A stretch of 64,000 nucleotides of DNA, taken from positions 161,750-225,749 of the forward strand of contig NZ_LODL01000021.1 in NCBI RefSeq assembly GCF_001551835.1, written 5' to 3'. Below are positions 17,856 through 27,040 of this stretch, one piece after another. Source of the DNA: Dechloromonas denitrificans (GTDB lineage Bacteria; Pseudomonadota; Gammaproteobacteria; Burkholderiales; Rhodocyclaceae). Below the pieces are notes generated by a model, which searched no databases, was not told the origin of the DNA, and worked only from the letters and a program-made list of their open reading frames with translations. Numbering within the stretch: position 1 is the first letter of the stretch; each line of letters begins with the position of its first letter. Position numbers and translations under genes: made by a program.

Positions 17856-18410
17856 ATGTCGCTCGCCATCACCATCGTCACGACCGCCAACCGCAAACGC
17901 CGTTTCGTCCAGACCGACCCGACCCAGATCGGCCACATCCTGGACAGCCTGCAACGCGCCGGCCAATGGTTCAAGCAATCGAACCTGATCATCGTCGGCC
18001 ACGACTCGACCGAGGTTTTCAACCCGTCGTCGATTGCCCGCGTCGAGTTCGAAACGACGATCGACCTGACGCCTCACCTGCCCTCGGGCTGGAAGCCGGA
18101 TGCCATGCAGGCGCTCGCCGCCGACGCCGCGACGCCGACCGGCCAGGTCGATGAGGACTCGATGCAGATGCGGATCGATTTCTTCTTCGAAGGCGGCGAC
18201 ACGCTGCCGGTCTGGCTCGACAACAAGGATCCGGGCAGCGCCGCCGAACGCAAGGCCCGCGCCACCCATCTGTTCGAACAGGCGGTACTGCCCTACCGCC
18301 CGCTGCAACCGGGCATCGGCCTGATCAACCCGGCCGCGCTGACCCGTGCCCGCTTCGGCATCGCCGTCCTCTACCCGCCGAACAGCGCCTGGTTCGCCAA
18401 CGAGGCATGA
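17856..18410 (+). CDS. Conserved-looking hypothetical protein
   Basis: 184 residues, no signal peptide or membrane span. It starts MSLAITIVTTANRKRRFVQT with GGGAG ahead of the ATG and lies 18 bp after uvrA. Predicted mixed alpha/beta, with an acidic middle (DEDSMQMRIDFFFEGGD). I do not recognise a family. Its stop overlaps the dgkA start in an ATGA, so it sits in a small group with uvrA and dgkA. Codon use is like the neighbours. A housekeeping role is suggested only by position. Confidence 0.75.
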   Translation: MSLAITIVTTANRKRRFVQTDPTQIGHILDSLQRAGQWFKQSNLIIVGHDSTEVFNPSSIARVEFETTIDLTPHLPSGWKPDAMQALAADAATPTGQVDEDSMQMRIDFFFEGGDTLPVWLDNKDPGSAAERKARATHLFEQAVLPYRPLQPGIGLINPAALTRARFGIAVLYPPNSAWFANEA

Positions 18411-18778
18411 GCAGCGCCGAATTCAAGGGCAAGACCGGCCTCGTTCGGCTGTGGAACGCGCTTGGCTATTCGCGCGACGGCATCGGCGCCGCCTGGAAAA
18501 ATGAAGCCGCCTTTCGCGAGGAAGTGCTGCTCGCCATCGTCACCATTCCGCTCGCCCTGTACCTCGGCCGGAGCGGTGGCGACCGCGCCTTGCTGGTCGG
18601 CAGCATCATCCTGGTTCTGATCGTCGAGATCCTCAATTCGGCGGTCGAAGCGGTGGTCGACAAGGCCTCGCCGGAAAAACACGAACTGGCCAAGCGTGCC
18701 AAGGACATGGGTAGCGCCGCGGTACTGTTCAGCCTGCTCAACGCCGCCGCCGTCTGGGCCTGCGTGCTCTGGCCGTGA
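18407..18778 (+). CDS. dgkA: Diacylglycerol kinase DgkA
   Basis: 123 residues with three membrane spans, the size of the small prokaryotic diacylglycerol kinase. The catalytic signature EILNSAVEAVVD is present (Glu and Asn of the active site), and an N-terminal amphipathic helix with ALGYSRDGIGAAWKNEAAFREE carries the conserved N-E-x-A-F-R-x-E motif. It recycles diacylglycerol released by membrane-derived oligosaccharide or lipid A modification. It overlaps the preceding hypothetical gene by 4 bp and is followed by a strong terminator. Confidence 0.96.
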   Translation: MSSAEFKGKTGLVRLWNALGYSRDGIGAAWKNEAAFREEVLLAIVTIPLALYLGRSGGDRALLVGSIILVLIVEILNSAVEAVVDKASPEKHELAKRAKDMGSAAVLFSLLNAAAVWACVLWP

Positions 18779-18857
18779 ACCGAAATTTATGTCAGTCAGA
18801 TTGCGGTCAGACTTTGCCGGCATGATGGCCCGGCAACTCCTCCTAGACATACTTTGC

Positions 18858-18881
18858 CCCGCCACCCGGCGGGTTATTTTT
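18858..18881 (+). terminator. Intrinsic terminator after dgkA
   Basis: CCCGCC-ACCC-GGCGGG (18858-18873) followed by TTATTTTT. The T-run overlaps the stop codon of the convergent SRPBCC gene. Confidence 0.85.
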
Positions 18882-19443
18882 GCCGGCTTGCCTGCCGCCG
18901 CAGCATCTCGCGGGCCAGCGCCGAAAACTGCTCGGCCAGTTCATGGCGCATCAGATTGACACCGAGCACTGAAGGCAGCCAGCGCTCGGGCTCCACTTCC
19001 AGCTTGTAATCAATGCGCGTGCCGCCGCCTGCCGCCTGATAGTGCAGTTCGCTGCGCATCGATTTGGTCGAGCCGGACAAGGCCTGAGCCAGAATCCGAC
19101 CATCCGGCATCAGCTCGATCCGGCGCTCCGACTCGAAAGGGAAGGAAAATGGCCCGAAATCGGCCTTGCCGTACTGAATGACCCGATAGACATTGGCGCT
19201 GCGCGAGACGAGGCGGCTACTCGTCAGGTTGGGCATGAAGGCGGCCATGTGCTCGAAGTCGGTCAGCACCTCGAGCGCTACGGCCGGCGTCACGGCGACG
19301 CGCAGGCTCAGGCTGGCGAAATAGGTGCCGGCCCGATAGTCGACCGCGACATCGTCGTCAGCAAGCGGCGCCGCCGGCCCATCGGCAGCCGCCGTACCGG
19401 CCAGGCAGAGCATCCAGAGCAACAGGGGAAGGACGCCGCGCAT
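18874..19443 (-). CDS. Exported SRPBCC/START-like protein
   Basis: 189 residues. Residues 1-20 are a signal peptide (MRGVLPLLLWMLCLAGTAAA). The rest looks like the helix-grip fold of the polyketide cyclase/coenzyme Q-binding SRPBCC family: VTPAVALEVLTDFEHMAAFMPNL near residue 55, then repeated strands ending in a C-terminal helix (LMRHELAEQFSALAREMLRR). Such proteins bind a hydrophobic ligand; a periplasmic location is unusual but occurs. It is the first gene left of the RND pump gene, 14 bp away from its stop, and may be transcribed with the pump. Confidence 0.8.
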   Translation of the reverse strand: MRGVLPLLLWMLCLAGTAAADGPAAPLADDDVAVDYRAGTYFASLSLRVAVTPAVALEVLTDFEHMAAFMPNLTSSRLVSRSANVYRVIQYGKADFGPFSFPFESERRIELMPDGRILAQALSGSTKSMRSELHYQAAGGGTRIDYKLEVEPERWLPSVLGVNLMRHELAEQFSALAREMLRRQASRQK

Positions 19444-19457
19444 GGCCTCTGCTCGCC

Positions 19458-22400
19458 TCAGTGCAGCGCCCGGGCCAGCCGGGGATGGGTCGCCACGTAG
19501 TAGTAAAGCGCCGGCAGCACGAACAAGGTGAGCAGGGTTGCCGAGATCAGGCCGCCGATGACGACCAGCGCCAGCGGCCGCTGGGTTTCCGAACCGATGC
19601 CGTGCGACAGCGCCATCGGCAGCAGGCCGAGCATGGCCAGCAAGGCGGTCATCAGTACGGTGCGCAGCCGGGACAGCGCACCCTGGAAAACCACCTGATA
19701 GGTCTCGAGCTTCTGCTGCTTCAACTGGTTGAAGTAACTGACCATCACCACCCCGTTCAGCACCGCCTGCCCGAACAGCGCAATGAAGCCGATCGCCGCC
19801 GAGACCGAGAGCGGGATGCCGGAAATGAGCAAGGCGAAAATGCCGCCGATCAGCGCGAACGGAATGTTGCAGATGATGATCAGCGCATCCTTGAAGGATT
19901 CGAAAGCATCGAAGAGCAGCACGAAGATCATCAGGATCGACAGCGGCACGACCAGCATCAGCCGTTTCATCGCCCGTTCCTGGTTCTCGAACTCGCCCGA
20001 CCAGGTGATCGAGTAGCCTTGCGGCAGCTTGATGTCCTTGGCCTGGGTCTGCATGTCGGCGACGACGCTGCCCATGTCGCGGTCGCGGATGAAGACACCG
20101 ATAGCGACGACGCGCTGGCCGGATTCGCGGGCGATGTTCATCGCCCCGCTACCCATCTTGAAATCGACCAGCGCCGACAGCGGCACCTGCGCCCCGGACG
20201 GGGTCGGCACCAGCACCTCCTTCAGGCGCTCAAGCTGGCGCGACGGCTCGTCGAGGCGGACGACGACGCTGAAATGGCGGTCGCCTTCCCACAACTCGGT
20301 CGCCGCCTTGCCGGCCAGCGCCGTTTCGACGACGTCCTGCACATCCATCACGTTCAGGCCGTAGCGCGCCGCTGCCGCCCGGTCGATCTCCAGCCGGTAT
20401 TGCGGCAGATCGCCGTCGCGGTCGATGAAGGCGCGGACGACGCCCGGCACCTTGCCGATCCGCTCGAGCAGCTGGTTGGCGTGCAGCTTGAGGGTCGCCG
20501 TATCGTCGCCGAACAGCTTGACGACGATCTGGCCGTCGATCTGCGAGATCGATTCGAGAATCTGGTCGCGCACCGGCTGGCTGAAGGTCGGCTCGATGCC
20601 CGGCATGTCGTTCAGCTTGTCCTCCATCTCGCGGACCAGTTCGTCCTTGCTGACGCCCTTGCGCCAGAATTTGTCCGGCTTCAGGTCGACCAGCATCTCG
20701 GTCATGTTGATGTTCTTCGGATCGGTGCCGTCTTCCGGCCGGCCGCCCTTGGAAATCACCGCATTGACTTCGGGGAAGTCGGCAATGATCCGGCGCAGCT
20801 TGCGCAGTTCGCTCTTCGCCTCATCGACCGAAACCGAGGTCGGCAGCGTGATGTTGATCCAGATCGAGCCTTCGTTCAGCTCGGGCAGGAACTCGGTGCC
20901 CAGTTGCGGCACCAGCGCCGCCGTGATGGCGAGGGCGCCAAGGGCGATCAGCAGCACCCGTCGAGTGTTGGCCAGCACCCACTTGAGCGCCGGTTCGTAG
21001 CGGTTCATGAACCAGTGCATCAGCATCGTTTCTTCGTGCGGCACGTTTTTCCGGAAAGCGATCTTGCTCAGGAAAGGCACCAGCGTCAGCGACAGGATCA
21101 GCGAGGTGATCAGCGCCGCCACCACCGAGTAGGCCATCGGCGCGAAAATCTTGCCCTCGTGGCGCTGCATGGTGAAGATCGGCAGGTGGGCGACCATGAT
21201 GATGACCATCGAGAACACGGTCGGCCGGCCGATTTCGACCACCGCCTCCTGGATCGTCCGCGTATGCGGCCGGTGATCGTCGTCGCGATTGGCTTCGCCA
21301 AGGCGGCGGAAGATGTTTTCGATGACGATCACCGCGCCATCGACAATGATGCCGAAGTCCATCGCCCCCAGTGACAGCAGGTTGGCCGGGATGCCGACCG
21401 CCGACAGGCCGATGAAAGTGCCGAGCAGGGCGAGCGGAATGATCGAGGCGACAATCGCCGCCGCCCGCAGGTCGGCCAGGAACAAGTAGAGAACCAGCGT
21501 GACCAGCAGGGCGCCTTCGAGCAGGTTCATGAAGACGGTTTTCAGCGTTTTGCTGATCAGCCAGGAACGGTCGTAGAAGGGCACGATCTGCACGCCGGGC
21601 GGCAGGCCACCGGCATTCAGCACATCGACCTTGGTCTTCAGGGCGTCGAGCACCATCGACGGATTCTCGTCCTTGCGCAGCAGCACGATGCCCGATACCA
21701 CGTCGTCCTGGTCGCCGTTGGCATCGCTGATGCCGACGATGCCCTGCTCCGGCACCCGCGACTCGACGATTTCGGCCAGATCGCGGATCAACACCGGCGT
21801 GCCCTTGTTTTCGGCGACCACGACCTGGCCGATATCGGCCGACGAACGGAGCAGGCCGAGCGAACGGATCAGGAACTGCTGCCGGCCCTGCGCCACCGAA
21901 CCGCCGCCGGCATTGGCGTTGGCCCGTTGCAGCGCATTGAACAACTGGCCGATGGTGATCTTGTAGTCGCGCAGCTTGGCCAGGTTCGGCCGCACTTCGT
22001 ACTGGCGGATCGGGCCGCCGAGCGAAACGACATCGGCGATGCCGGGCACCTGCTTGATCTGGCGGGCCACCGTCCAGTCCTGGATGGCGCGCACTTCGCT
22101 CGGTTTCAAGCCGGGCGCATCGAGCCGGTAACGGAAAATTTCGCCGGTTGCCGTCGCCGGCGGCGCCAGTTCCGGCTCGACGCCGGCCGGCAGATCGAGA
22201 CCGCGCAGGCGTTCCTCGACCAGTTGGCGGGCCATGAACAGGCTCGGTTTTTCGTCGAAGGTGACGACGATGAAGGAAAGGCCGAACTGAGTGTGCGAGA
22301 ACATGCGGATCGAGTTCGGCACGCCGGACAGGGCAATCTCCAGCGGAATGGTCACCTGCTTCTCGACCTCTTCCGGCGCCCGCCCCGGGTAAAGGGAAAT

Positions 22401-22547
22401 CACTGTGACCTGGGTATCGGTCACATCGGGAAAGGCCTCAATCGGCAGGTTCTTGAAGGCAATCACGCCGATGCCGATGAACAGCACCAGGCCGAGAATG
22501 ATGAAGAGCGGCTGGTTGAGGGCGAAATGAACGATCCGCTTGATCAT
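19458..22547 (-). CDS. Heavy-metal RND efflux pump, CzcA-type
   Basis: 1029 residues from the ATG at 22547, which overlaps the stop of the adaptor gene in an ATGA. It has the RND layout: a first span at 10-32 (LFIILGLVLFIGIGVIAF), a large periplasmic loop, spans, a second loop and more spans. The proton-relay segment is DFGIIVDGAVIVIEN, with the Asp-x5-Asp-x6-Glu pattern of the heavy-metal (HME) RND branch that exports divalent cations such as Co, Zn, Cd or Ni. Cu/Ag-type CusA proteins have a different sequence here. It drives efflux from the periplasm through the adaptor and outer-membrane channel encoded just upstream. The exact metal is not determinable. Confidence 0.92.
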   Translation of the reverse strand: MIKRIVHFALNQPLFIILGLVLFIGIGVIAFKNLPIEAFPDVTDTQVTVISLYPGRAPEEVEKQVTIPLEIALSGVPNSIRMFSHTQFGLSFIVVTFDEKPSLFMARQLVEERLRGLDLPAGVEPELAPPATATGEIFRYRLDAPGLKPSEVRAIQDWTVARQIKQVPGIADVVSLGGPIRQYEVRPNLAKLRDYKITIGQLFNALQRANANAGGGSVAQGRQQFLIRSLGLLRSSADIGQVVVAENKGTPVLIRDLAEIVESRVPEQGIVGISDANGDQDDVVSGIVLLRKDENPSMVLDALKTKVDVLNAGGLPPGVQIVPFYDRSWLISKTLKTVFMNLLEGALLVTLVLYLFLADLRAAAIVASIIPLALLGTFIGLSAVGIPANLLSLGAMDFGIIVDGAVIVIENIFRRLGEANRDDDHRPHTRTIQEAVVEIGRPTVFSMVIIMVAHLPIFTMQRHEGKIFAPMAYSVVAALITSLILSLTLVPFLSKIAFRKNVPHEETMLMHWFMNRYEPALKWVLANTRRVLLIALGALAITAALVPQLGTEFLPELNEGSIWINITLPTSVSVDEAKSELRKLRRIIADFPEVNAVISKGGRPEDGTDPKNINMTEMLVDLKPDKFWRKGVSKDELVREMEDKLNDMPGIEPTFSQPVRDQILESISQIDGQIVVKLFGDDTATLKLHANQLLERIGKVPGVVRAFIDRDGDLPQYRLEIDRAAAARYGLNVMDVQDVVETALAGKAATELWEGDRHFSVVVRLDEPSRQLERLKEVLVPTPSGAQVPLSALVDFKMGSGAMNIARESGQRVVAIGVFIRDRDMGSVVADMQTQAKDIKLPQGYSITWSGEFENQERAMKRLMLVVPLSILMIFVLLFDAFESFKDALIIICNIPFALIGGIFALLISGIPLSVSAAIGFIALFGQAVLNGVVMVSYFNQLKQQKLETYQVVFQGALSRLRTVLMTALLAMLGLLPMALSHGIGSETQRPLALVVIGGLISATLLTLFVLPALYYYVATHPRLARALH

Positions 22548-23665
22548 TTCGCCGCCTGCTTGTCGGCGGCCAGCGGCTTGAAAAACTTCAGCAGGTGCAG
22601 GTTGCCTTCGACGACGACCTTGTCGCCCTGTTTGACGCCCTCGAGCTCGATCCAGCCGTCGCGTTCGGTGCCGCAACGAACCGGCTGCCGCCGGTAGCTG
22701 CCGGCCGCTTCCTCAACGAAGACATAGCGCTTGTCGCCGAACAGGAAAACTGCCGTTGCCGGCGCCCGCAAGGCCTGCGTCGCCGGCAGTTCGACCAGCG
22801 CATTGACGAACATTTCCCCTTTCAGGCGGCGCTCGGCATTCGGCACCTCGCCGCGCACTTTGATCGTCCGCGTCGTCGGGTCGACGAAATCGGCGACGTG
22901 GCGTATGACGCCCTTGAAACGTTCGCCGGGATACTGCCGCGATTCGATGAGCAGCGGCTCGCCCGTCTGCAAATGGGCCAGGTCCACCTCGCCGGCATCG
23001 ATCTGGATCCACAGGCTGGCCGGATCGGTGACCACGAATAGCGGCGTGGTCGCCTGCTCGGGGCGGAACTCCATGCCCGGGTTCAGGTTGCGCTCGACGA
23101 CAACGCCGGCCAGCGGGCTGCGCAGCACGTAGGAACCGTCGGCCTCGCCGCCCAGCCCGGCCAGCCGGCGGGCGGCCCGTTCGCCTTCGGCCTTGGCCGC
23201 GACGGCGGCCGCCTCGGCCTGTTGCCAGTCCTTTTCGGCGATGACGCCGGCTTCACGCAACTGGCGGCTGCGGTCCAGCGCCTGAGCCGCGACCTGCGCC
23301 TCGGCCCTCGCCTTGCGCGCGTCGGCCAGGGCCTGGCCGTAATCCGGCGAATTGAGCACGGCCAGTGCCTGGCCGGTTTTTACCGTATCGCCGACGTCGA
23401 CCGCCAGACTCTGCACCCGGCCACCCAGTTGCGGGAAAACGCGCACCGTCTTTTCCTCGTTCCAGACCAGCCGGCCGGGCAGGCGCAGCACGCCGCCCGG
23501 ATCACGCTCGACCGTCGCCAGTTTGAGGAAGGTCGCCTTGTCCGGCTCGCTCAGCGTGATGCGCTCGCCATCGACCTTGAACGCCGCCTGTTGTTTCGGT
23601 TCGGGTTCGCCGGAACAAGCGGTCAGGGCCAGCAACATGGAGAGAAGGATGGGTGTGAACTTCAT
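22544..23665 (-). CDS. RND efflux periplasmic adaptor (lipoprotein)
   Basis: 373 residues. Signal peptide with lipobox LTAC (Cys17), so anchored to the inner membrane. The barrel-sandwich and hairpin regions of a membrane fusion protein follow: GRVQSLAVDVGDTVKTGQALAVLNSPDYGQ near residues 80-110, a coiled-coil hairpin rich in Ala/Glu/Arg at about 112-165, then VLRSPLAGVVVERNLNPGMEF. The C-terminal domain ends with VVEGNLHLLKF. It links the RND pump to the outer-membrane channel. Both neighbouring overlaps are ATGA, so all three subunits are translated together. Confidence 0.93.
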   Translation of the reverse strand: MKFTPILLSMLLALTACSGEPEPKQQAAFKVDGERITLSEPDKATFLKLATVERDPGGVLRLPGRLVWNEEKTVRVFPQLGGRVQSLAVDVGDTVKTGQALAVLNSPDYGQALADARKARAEAQVAAQALDRSRQLREAGVIAEKDWQQAEAAAVAAKAEGERAARRLAGLGGEADGSYVLRSPLAGVVVERNLNPGMEFRPEQATTPLFVVTDPASLWIQIDAGEVDLAHLQTGEPLLIESRQYPGERFKGVIRHVADFVDPTTRTIKVRGEVPNAERRLKGEMFVNALVELPATQALRAPATAVFLFGDKRYVFVEEAAGSYRRQPVRCGTERDGWIELEGVKQGDKVVVEGNLHLLKFFKPLAADKQAAK

Positions 23666-24900
23666 TTCGCTTTCCTGAATTCGGCCTGGATCTGCCAGTC
23701 CGACAATGCCTTGGCGTAATCGGCGCGCGCGCTGGCCGCCTCGATCTGAATCTGGCGCAGCGTCCGGCGGGCATCGAGCAGATCCATCAGCCCCATCGCC
23801 CCCTTGCCGTAGGCAAACTCGGCGGCCTTGGCGACCCGTTCGGCATCGGCCAGCAAGCCGCCTTCGAGTCTCTGGTAGCGATCCCGCGCCGAGAGCAACG
23901 CATTGCGCGCCTGCGCCACCTGGCCGGTCGCCTGCGCCTGCAACTGCTCCAGTTGCCGGCGGGCGACATCGAGGTCGGCTTCGGAGCGGGCGATTTCGCC
24001 TTCGTACTCGTGCCAGATGAAGAGCGGCAGGCTGACCCCGAAACCGTAGCTGTTGGTCGGCGCGTTCTGCATGTTGTGTTCGTACTGGACGCCAAGCGTA
24101 ACGTCGCGACTTTTCTTCGCTTTCGCCAGATCGCGCTCGGCCTCGGCTGCCTGCAGGCGGCGGCTGGCCGCCTCCAGGTCTGGCCTCTGCTCGAGCGGCG
24201 CCTGGGCCAAGGCCAATGCTTCCAGCGCCGGCCAGCTATCGGCGGCAACCAGCGACTCGGCCTCGGCTTCGCGGCCAATCAGGTAGGCCAGCGCCTGCCG
24301 GGCCTGCTGCAATTCGGTCAGCGCCTGCCGTGCATCGCTGTCGGCCCGCGCCTGATCGATCTGCAGGCGGGAGAGGTCGACCGGCGCAATGTCGCCGGCC
24401 TTTTTCCGCAACTTGCCGGCCTCGGCACTCTTGCCGTAGAGCGCCGCGCTTTCCTGCGCCAGGACCAACCGTTCCTGGGCCAGGCGCAGGTTGTAGTAGG
24501 CGTAGCGCAGCAGGCCCAATTGCTGGCGGGCAGCGTCATCGAGATCGAAACGCGCCGCATCGAGGCGGGCTGCGGCGCTCTTGACCCGCAACTCGCGCTT
24601 GCTGCCGCGCTCGATCAGTTGATCGAGGCGGAGCTGGGTATCCATTTTCTTGTCCTTCCACGGGCCGGCGCCGTAGCCCGACCACGGGCTGATCGACAGC
24701 ATGTTCAGCGAGACGTCGGGGTTGGGAATTTGCCCGGCTGCCGTCACATCGGCGGCGGCCCCGGCCACGGCGGCCTGGCCGAGGCGAAGTTCGTGACTGT
24801 GCTCCTGCCAGAGCAGCTCGGCTTCGCGCAGGCTCAAGGGGGAAGTTCCTTGCGCCATGGCCAGCGTCGGCAGTATCAGGAAAAACAATAAGGATCGCAT
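23662..24900 (-). CDS. TolC-family outer-membrane efflux channel (CzcC-like)
   Basis: 412 residues from the ATG at 24900. Signal peptide MRSLLFFLILPTLAMA. The protein is mostly long helices with two repeats typical of the TolC/OEP fold (for example LRYAYYNLRLAQERLVLAQE and its counterpart at about 320-380), plus short strands for the barrel. It forms the outer-membrane exit of the metal pump encoded downstream. It overlaps the adaptor gene by 4 bp. The 63-base gap to the divergent regulator gene must contain both promoters. Confidence 0.9.
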   Translation of the reverse strand: MRSLLFFLILPTLAMAQGTSPLSLREAELLWQEHSHELRLGQAAVAGAAADVTAAGQIPNPDVSLNMLSISPWSGYGAGPWKDKKMDTQLRLDQLIERGSKRELRVKSAAARLDAARFDLDDAARQQLGLLRYAYYNLRLAQERLVLAQESAALYGKSAEAGKLRKKAGDIAPVDLSRLQIDQARADSDARQALTELQQARQALAYLIGREAEAESLVAADSWPALEALALAQAPLEQRPDLEAASRRLQAAEAERDLAKAKKSRDVTLGVQYEHNMQNAPTNSYGFGVSLPLFIWHEYEGEIARSEADLDVARRQLEQLQAQATGQVAQARNALLSARDRYQRLEGGLLADAERVAKAAEFAYGKGAMGLMDLLDARRTLRQIQIEAASARADYAKALSDWQIQAEFRKAK

Positions 24901-24915
24901 TGCTCTGACTGGGAA

Positions 24916-24958
24916 AGCGGAGTGGTATCGTATGGCGCTCCGCTGACCAATTTCTGAC
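24916..24958. promoter_or_regulatory. Operator candidates between the efflux operon and its regulator
   Basis: A perfect inverted repeat AGCGGAG (24916-24922) / CTCCGCT (24938-24944), and a direct repeat CTGAC at 24943-24947 and 24954-24958, exactly 11 bp apart, as OmpR-family regulators often need. Both lie in the short divergent spacer. Confidence 0.4.
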
Positions 24959-24963
24959 ACCCG

Positions 24964-25653
24964 ATGCGCATACTTCTTGTCGAGGACGACGCCCTGCTGG
25001 CCGACGGTCTGGCCCGTTCCCTGGGCCAATCCGGCTATCTCGTCGAAGTCGCCGCCGATGGCCTGACCGCCGACCGCTGGCTGGAAAACGAGAGCTTTGA
25101 CCTGACCATTCTCGATCTCGGCCTGCCCGGCCTCGATGGCAGCACCGTGCTGCAACGCCTGCGTGCCCGCAAGCAACGCACGCCGGTACTGATCCTGTCG
25201 GCCCGGATGGCGATCGAGGAGCGGGTCCGCCTGCTCGACCTCGGGGCCGACGATTACGTCGTCAAGCCAGTCGCCCTGGTCGAGCTCGAAGCCCGCGTCC
25301 GCGCCCTGATCCGCCGCGGCGCCGGCACTGGCGAACCGAACATCCGGCTCGGCCGGCTGGAACTCGACACGGTCGGCAAGCGCGCCTGGCTGGCCGGCAA
25401 GGCGCTCGAACTGAGCGCCCGCGAATGGACCGCACTGGAGTTCCTGGCCAGCCGGGTCAATCGTATCGTCAACAAAGAACAGATCATGCAGGCGCTCTAT
25501 AGCTGGGATGACGAAATCACCCCCAATGCCATCGAGAAATTCATCTCTCGCCTGCGCAACAAGCTCGAACCGGCCGGCATCACCATTCGCACCGTGCGCG
25601 GCCTCGGCTATTACCTGGAGAAACCCGACAAGGACGGCGATGAAGCAGGCTAG
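24964..25653 (+). CDS. OmpR-family response regulator (TctD/QseB-like)
   Basis: 229 residues. Receiver domain at 1-115 with acidic pocket EDD at 7-9, phosphoacceptor Asp in LTILDLGLPG and Lys in YVVKPV. The DNA-binding winged helix fills about 130-222 (RLGRLELD...LSAREWTALEFL, ending TVRGLGYYLE). It is divergent from the metal efflux operon and overlaps the sensor kinase gene by 14 bp. By position it should control the efflux operon in response to the kinase. Confidence 0.93.
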   Translation: MRILLVEDDALLADGLARSLGQSGYLVEVAADGLTADRWLENESFDLTILDLGLPGLDGSTVLQRLRARKQRTPVLILSARMAIEERVRLLDLGADDYVVKPVALVELEARVRALIRRGAGTGEPNIRLGRLELDTVGKRAWLAGKALELSAREWTALEFLASRVNRIVNKEQIMQALYSWDDEITPNAIEKFISRLRNKLEPAGITIRTVRGLGYYLEKPDKDGDEAG

Positions 25654-27019
25654 CCTGCGTTTCCTGCTGCTCCGCCAGCTGCTGCCGGCGATGCTGGTGC
25701 TGCTGCTGGCCGGCGCCGCCACCGCCTACTGGGTCGCCTGGCGCAGCGCCACCAAGGCCTATGACCGCGCGCTGTTCGATACGACGCTGGCCATTGCCGA
25801 CCAGTTGCGCATCGTCGACGGCAAACCGCAACTGCCCTTGACGCCGCAGGCGCGGGCGGTACTGCTCACCGACAAGTTCGACGACACCTTCTACGCGGTG
25901 CGCGGCCCGGCCGGCGAGGTGCTGGATGGTGAGGCCGGGCTGCCGATGCCGGCAGCGACGCAACCGAGAATCACCAGCAAGGAAGGGCGCTATTACTTCG
26001 ATGGCTGGCTGCAGGGGCGGCCGATCCGCATTGCGGCGCTGCAAAAGGAGCTGGCCGGCTCGACGATAACGGTGCTGGCCGGCGAAACGCTGGTCAAGCG
26101 CAATGCGCTGGTCCGGGAAATCATTCTCGGCATGCTGCTCCCCGAACTGCTGCTGATCGTGGTCAGCCTGGCCGTCGTCTGGTTCGGTGTCCGCTCCGCC
26201 CTGCGCCCGCTGTCGGCCTTGCGCCAGGAACTGGCCGGGCGCTCGCAGAGCGATCTCAGCCCGGTCCTGGTCGCCGTCCCCGAAGAAATCAGGCCGGTCG
26301 TCACCGAAATCAACGAACTGCTGCAGCGCCTGCAACGCTCGTTGGCCAGCCAGCGCAATTTCGTCTCCGATGCCGCCCACCAGTTGCGTACCCCGATTGC
26401 GGCGCTGCAGGCCCAGGTCGAGGCGGCGCGCAGCGAGTCGGCGCCCGACACCCGGCAAAAACTGGATGGCGTGCTAACCGCTGCCCAGCGCCTGTCGCAC
26501 CTGGTCGCCCAGATGCTGGCGCTGGCCCGGGCCGAGCCCTCGCCGGCCCAGACGCAACCCGAGGTTGCGCTGGAAGCGGTGGTTCAGAAAGTGGCCGAAA
26601 GCTGGCTGCCGCTGGCCTTCAGCCGGCAGATCGATCTCGGCTTCGAACTGGCGCCGGCCTTCATGCACGGCAACAGCCTGCTGCTCGAAGAACTGCTCGG
26701 CAACCTGCTCAATAACGCGCTGCGCTACACGCCGGAAGGCGGCATGGTCACCGTCAGTTGTGGCGAAAAGGATGGCCGGGCCTGGCTCAGCGTCGAGGAC
26801 AGCGGCAAGGGGATCGCCGCCGGCGAGCGCGACAAGGTCTTCGCACGCTTCTACCAGGCACCGGGCAGCCTGAGCGACGGCAACGGCCTCGGCCTCGCCA
26901 TCGTCCGCGAAATCGCCCGCCAGCATGGCGGCAACGTCGTCGCGCAGGTCTCGGAAAAACTGGGCGGTGCCTGCCTGCTGGCCAGCTTCCCCGCCCAGCG
27001 CCCGACCGCCTCCGCTTAG
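25640..27019 (+). CDS. Sensor histidine kinase (TctE/QseC-like)
   Basis: 459 residues from the ATG at 25640. Membrane spans at about 8-32 and 155-180 bracket a periplasmic domain of the type found in TctE-like kinases. HisKA dimer region with the phosphoacceptor in FVSDAAHQLRTPIAAL, and an ATPase domain with N box LGNLLNNALRY, G1 DSGKGI and G2 GNGLGLAIV. It should phosphorylate the regulator encoded just upstream. TctE itself senses tricarboxylates, but the partner efflux genes point to metal or envelope stress. The signal is not readable. Confidence 0.92.
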   Translation: MKQASLRFLLLRQLLPAMLVLLLAGAATAYWVAWRSATKAYDRALFDTTLAIADQLRIVDGKPQLPLTPQARAVLLTDKFDDTFYAVRGPAGEVLDGEAGLPMPAATQPRITSKEGRYYFDGWLQGRPIRIAALQKELAGSTITVLAGETLVKRNALVREIILGMLLPELLLIVVSLAVVWFGVRSALRPLSALRQELAGRSQSDLSPVLVAVPEEIRPVVTEINELLQRLQRSLASQRNFVSDAAHQLRTPIAALQAQVEAARSESAPDTRQKLDGVLTAAQRLSHLVAQMLALARAEPSPAQTQPEVALEAVVQKVAESWLPLAFSRQIDLGFELAPAFMHGNSLLLEELLGNLLNNALRYTPEGGMVTVSCGEKDGRAWLSVEDSGKGIAAGERDKVFARFYQAPGSLSDGNGLGLAIVREIARQHGGNVVAQVSEKLGGACLLASFPAQRPTASA

Positions 27020-27040
27020 CGCGGCAGCGACCGGCCTGGC

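Noticed and set aside
19461-21374. 637-codon plus-strand frame inside the RND pump gene
   Set aside because: Antisense to the pump; Gln/Arg/His-rich; no plausible start signal.
24901-25722. N-terminal extension of the outer-membrane channel gene across the response regulator
   Set aside because: The signal peptide starts at the ATG at 24900; the upstream part is antisense to the regulator and has no motif.
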